Part shown: piece after piece, positions 22,158 through 24,188 of the stretch | Numbering within the stretch: position 1 is the stretch's first letter | Layout of the letters: each line of letters starts with the position of its first letter | Source: an uncultured Butyricicoccus sp. | GTDB taxonomy: Bacteria; Bacillota; Clostridia; Oscillospirales; Butyricicoccaceae | DNA: 24,188 bases | Reading direction: 5' to 3' | NCBI GenBank assembly: GCA_900547195.1 | Contig: URFQ01000036.1 | Span: 1 to 24,188 of the forward strand | Translations under genes and position numbers: made by a program | Notes under the pieces: generated by a model | What the model was told of the DNA's origin: nothing | Databases searched by the model: none | The model's input: the letters and a program-made list of their open reading frames with translations, nothing else

Positions 22158-23771
22158 ATGATTACCGTTTCCAACGTAAGCGTAAACTTTACCGGAGAGT
22201 CCCTTTTTAAGGACGTCAACCTTAAATTCACCGAAGGCAACTGCTATGGCGTGATCGGTGCAAATGGCGCCGGCAAGTCCACATTCCTGAAAATCCTTTC
22301 GGGTGAGCTGGATTCCAGCACCGGTGACGTGGCCATTAAGCCGGGCACCCGCATGTCGGTGCTCAAGCAGGATCACTTTGCATTCGACGATTTCACCGTG
22401 CTCGACACCATCATCCAGGGCAATCCGCGTCTGTATGAGATCATTCAGGAAAAAGACGCCCTGTACGCGAGGGATCCTTTTACCGAGGAGGACGGCAACA
22501 AGGCCGCCGATCTCGAAGCCGAGTTTGCCGAGATGGACGGCTGGAACGCTGACACGGAAGCGAGCCAGCTTCTGGAGGGTCTTGGCCTGGACGGCGATGC
22601 GTCGCTGTATCGCCCCATGAGTTCCATGCAGGACACCGATAAAGTCAAGATCCTGCTGGCACAGGCATTGTTCGGACATCCGGACATCCTGCTGCTCGAC
22701 GAGCCCACCAACCATCTGGATGTGGATGCGATCCATTGGCTGGAAGATTTTCTGATGGACTTTCCGGGCACTGTGATCGTGGTTTCGCACGACCGTCATT
22801 TCCTCAACAACGTTTGTACGCATATTGTGGATATCGACTACGGCAAGGTGAAACTGTATGTGGGCAACTATGAGTTTTGGTATGAGTCCTCGCAGCTTGT
22901 ACAGCGTATGATCCGCGACCAGAACCGCAAAAATGAGGAGAAAATTAAGGAACTGCAAACCTTTATTCAGCGCTTCTCGGCCAACAAGTCCAAGTCACGC
23001 CAGGCGACCAGCCGCCGTAAGCTGATCGACAAGCTGACCGTTGAGGAAATGCCCGCGTCGTCCCGCCGCTATCCGTGGGTCGGCTTTACAATGGATCGAG
23101 AGGCCGGTAAGGACATCTTGGAGGTCAGCGGCATTTCCAAGACTGTAAACGGGGAAAAGCTGCTCAACAACGTGTCTTTCATCGTCAAAAAAGGCGACAA
23201 AATCGGCTTTATTGCCGAGAACGAGCGCGCTGCAACTTGCCTGTTCCAGATCCTTATGGGCGAGCTGGAGCCGGATGAGGGCACCTTTAAGTGGGGCGTA
23301 TCCACTTCGCAGTCGTATTTTCCGAAGGACAACAATGCGTTTTTTGAGGGGCATACCGAAAACATGCTTGACTGGCTTGCACCGTACTCCCGCACGGATA
23401 CGCTCGAATCCACTTTACGCGGCTTCCTTGGGCGCATGCTGTTCTCGGGCAACGATGTGTACAAGCCCGTGAATGTCCTGTCGGGCGGTGAAAAGGTGCG
23501 TATGATGCTGTCCCGCATGATGCTGTTCGGCTCCAACGTGCTGGTCGTCGACCAACCGACCAACCACCTCGATTTGGAATCCATCACAGCGGTCAACAAT
23601 GGCGTGCGTGATTTTAAGGGCAATGTTTTGTTTGCATCCCATGACCATGAGTTCATGCAGACCATTGCAAACCGCATCATTGAGCTGCGCGAAGACGGTG
23701 TGCTCGATAAGGAGTGCACCTACGATGAATTTCTTGAGTTTCGTGCCGAGCGCCTGAAAAACGGCAAGTAA
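22158..23771 (+). CDS. ABC-F family ATPase, YkpA/YbiT type, with an asymmetric second nucleotide site
   Basis: ABC-F proteins have two nucleotide-binding domains (NBD), no membrane part, and most act on ribosomes. This one has 537 residues. NBD1 has Walker A GANGAGKST (34-42) and Walker B LLLDEPTNHLD (178-188), but the signature position reads MSSMQDTDKVKILLAQAL instead of LSGGQ. The linker of about 235-310 contains the YkpA/YbiT pattern RFSANKSKSRQATSRRKLIDKL. NBD2 has an intact signature LSGGEKVRMMLSRMML (441-456), but its Walker A position reads AENERAATC, with no Lys, and its Walker B has DQPTNHLD with Gln 466 for the catalytic Glu. One composite site thus looks normal and the other dead. 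ATG 22158 follows CTGGAGG, and the stop abuts the next gene. Confidence 0.93.
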   Translation: MITVSNVSVNFTGESLFKDVNLKFTEGNCYGVIGANGAGKSTFLKILSGELDSSTGDVAIKPGTRMSVLKQDHFAFDDFTVLDTIIQGNPRLYEIIQEKDALYARDPFTEEDGNKAADLEAEFAEMDGWNADTEASQLLEGLGLDGDASLYRPMSSMQDTDKVKILLAQALFGHPDILLLDEPTNHLDVDAIHWLEDFLMDFPGTVIVVSHDRHFLNNVCTHIVDIDYGKVKLYVGNYEFWYESSQLVQRMIRDQNRKNEEKIKELQTFIQRFSANKSKSRQATSRRKLIDKLTVEEMPASSRRYPWVGFTMDREAGKDILEVSGISKTVNGEKLLNNVSFIVKKGDKIGFIAENERAATCLFQILMGELEPDEGTFKWGVSTSQSYFPKDNNAFFEGHTENMLDWLAPYSRTDTLESTLRGFLGRMLFSGNDVYKPVNVLSGGEKVRMMLSRMMLFGSNVLVVDQPTNHLDLESITAVNNGVRDFKGNVLFASHDHEFMQTIANRIIELREDGVLDKECTYDEFLEFRAERLKNGK

Positions 23772-24188
23772 ATGAAGCGGAAACGCTATCTGCTGGCGGT
23801 AAGCATCCTGCTTTTTTTGATCGTGTGCGCGGTGCTGCTTGTCACCGGAATCGGCTGCCCAATCCGGTATCTGACCGGGATTCCCTGTCCGGGATGCGGC
23901 ATGACGCGCGCCTGCCTGGCGCTGCTGTTTGGAGATCCGGTGCCGCTGTTTCCGCCATATGAACCATCGGCTTACGGCGAAGGGCTTCTCGGACATGTGC
24001 GGTACGCGATGCATTTCCATCCGCTGGTGCTCGTCCTCCCGCCTGCAATCGTGTATATGATTGTTGGGAAAAAACCATTGCTCGGGAGCGCAAAACGAGA
24101 ATTTGCTTTGCTTTGGACACTGTGCGGGCTGATGCTTGCGGTGTATCTTGTCCGGCTGGCACTGCATGATCCGGTGCTCGCAATTGAC
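23772..24188 (+). CDS. DUF2752 membrane protein (3' end outside window)
   Basis: The frame opens with ATG directly after the ABC-F stop codon and stays open for 139 codons to the window edge. A first membrane segment at about 6-26 leads to GIGCPIRYLTGIPCPGCGMT and RACLALL, the diagnostic DUF2752 motif with its CPGCGxTR cysteines. Two further hydrophobic segments lie at about 82-98 and 112-128. The family is a small membrane protein group of unknown function, often 100-150 residues, so little may be missing. There is no clear separate ribosome site beyond GAGCGCCTGAAAAACGGC in the ABC-F tail, so translation may depend on coupling to the upstream gene. Confidence 0.85.
   Translation, partial: MKRKRYLLAVSILLFLIVCAVLLVTGIGCPIRYLTGIPCPGCGMTRACLALLFGDPVPLFPPYEPSAYGEGLLGHVRYAMHFHPLVLVLPPAIVYMIVGKKPLLGSAKREFALLWTLCGLMLAVYLVRLALHDPVLAID

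Noticed and set aside
22140..22958. 272-codon minus-strand ORF opposite the ABC-F gene
   Set aside because: It is the shadow of the ABC-F coding strand, has no known motif, and its end runs into the ABC-F promoter region.

Overview
The window reads as a chromosomal segment of an anaerobic, moderately GC-rich Clostridia member (Bacillota), probably of the Oscillospirales/Ruminococcaceae type. This is inferred from strong AGGAGG-type ribosome sites, a T-box before alaS, an FMN riboswitch before an ECF-type riboflavin transporter, RNase M5, a ThyX thymidylate synthase and a YkpA/YbiT-type ABC-F protein. No tRNA or rRNA gene, CRISPR array, insertion sequence or prophage was seen. Most of the window is conserved housekeeping DNA.

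Bases 1-6718, all plus strand: the 3' part of thyX, then a tightly packed series. It holds a DUF2156 protein, a GNAT acetyltransferase, a DJ-1/PfpI protein, 5-formyltetrahydrofolate cyclo-ligase, a CPBP membrane protease, MltG and a U32 tRNA hydroxylation protein. Several of these overlap by a few bases. A 61-codon ORF follows, and its last codons are also the promoter of the next unit.

Bases 6887-14246, plus strand: an alanine T-box leader controls alaS, followed by a HIT-family protein and a strong terminator. Then come comEC, holA and rnmV, overlapping end to start. Bases 14200-15078 hold a promoter buried in the end of rnmV, an FMN riboswitch with terminator, and ribU.

Bases 15079-24188 are more mosaic, with changing strands and short transcription units. 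In order they are: an unexplained gap with a perfect 16-bp hairpin; a minus-strand NYN-domain nuclease-like protein with an unrecognised N-terminal half; a cysteine-rich small protein; a PepD-like dipeptidase; a minus-strand HD-domain protein; a MATE transporter; a minus-strand nitroreductase-sirtuin pair; and an ABC-F ATPase followed directly by a DUF2752 membrane protein that runs off the end.

I found no convincing multi-gene undescribed system. The best leads are single proteins. The NYN protein has an unknown N-terminal region. The ABC-F protein has one composite ATP site that looks intact and one that looks dead. ComEC carries a beta-lactamase-like domain that has lost its metal-binding motif. 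The 10-cysteine small protein is unassigned. All calls come from reading the sequence and remembered family motifs; no database search was run.
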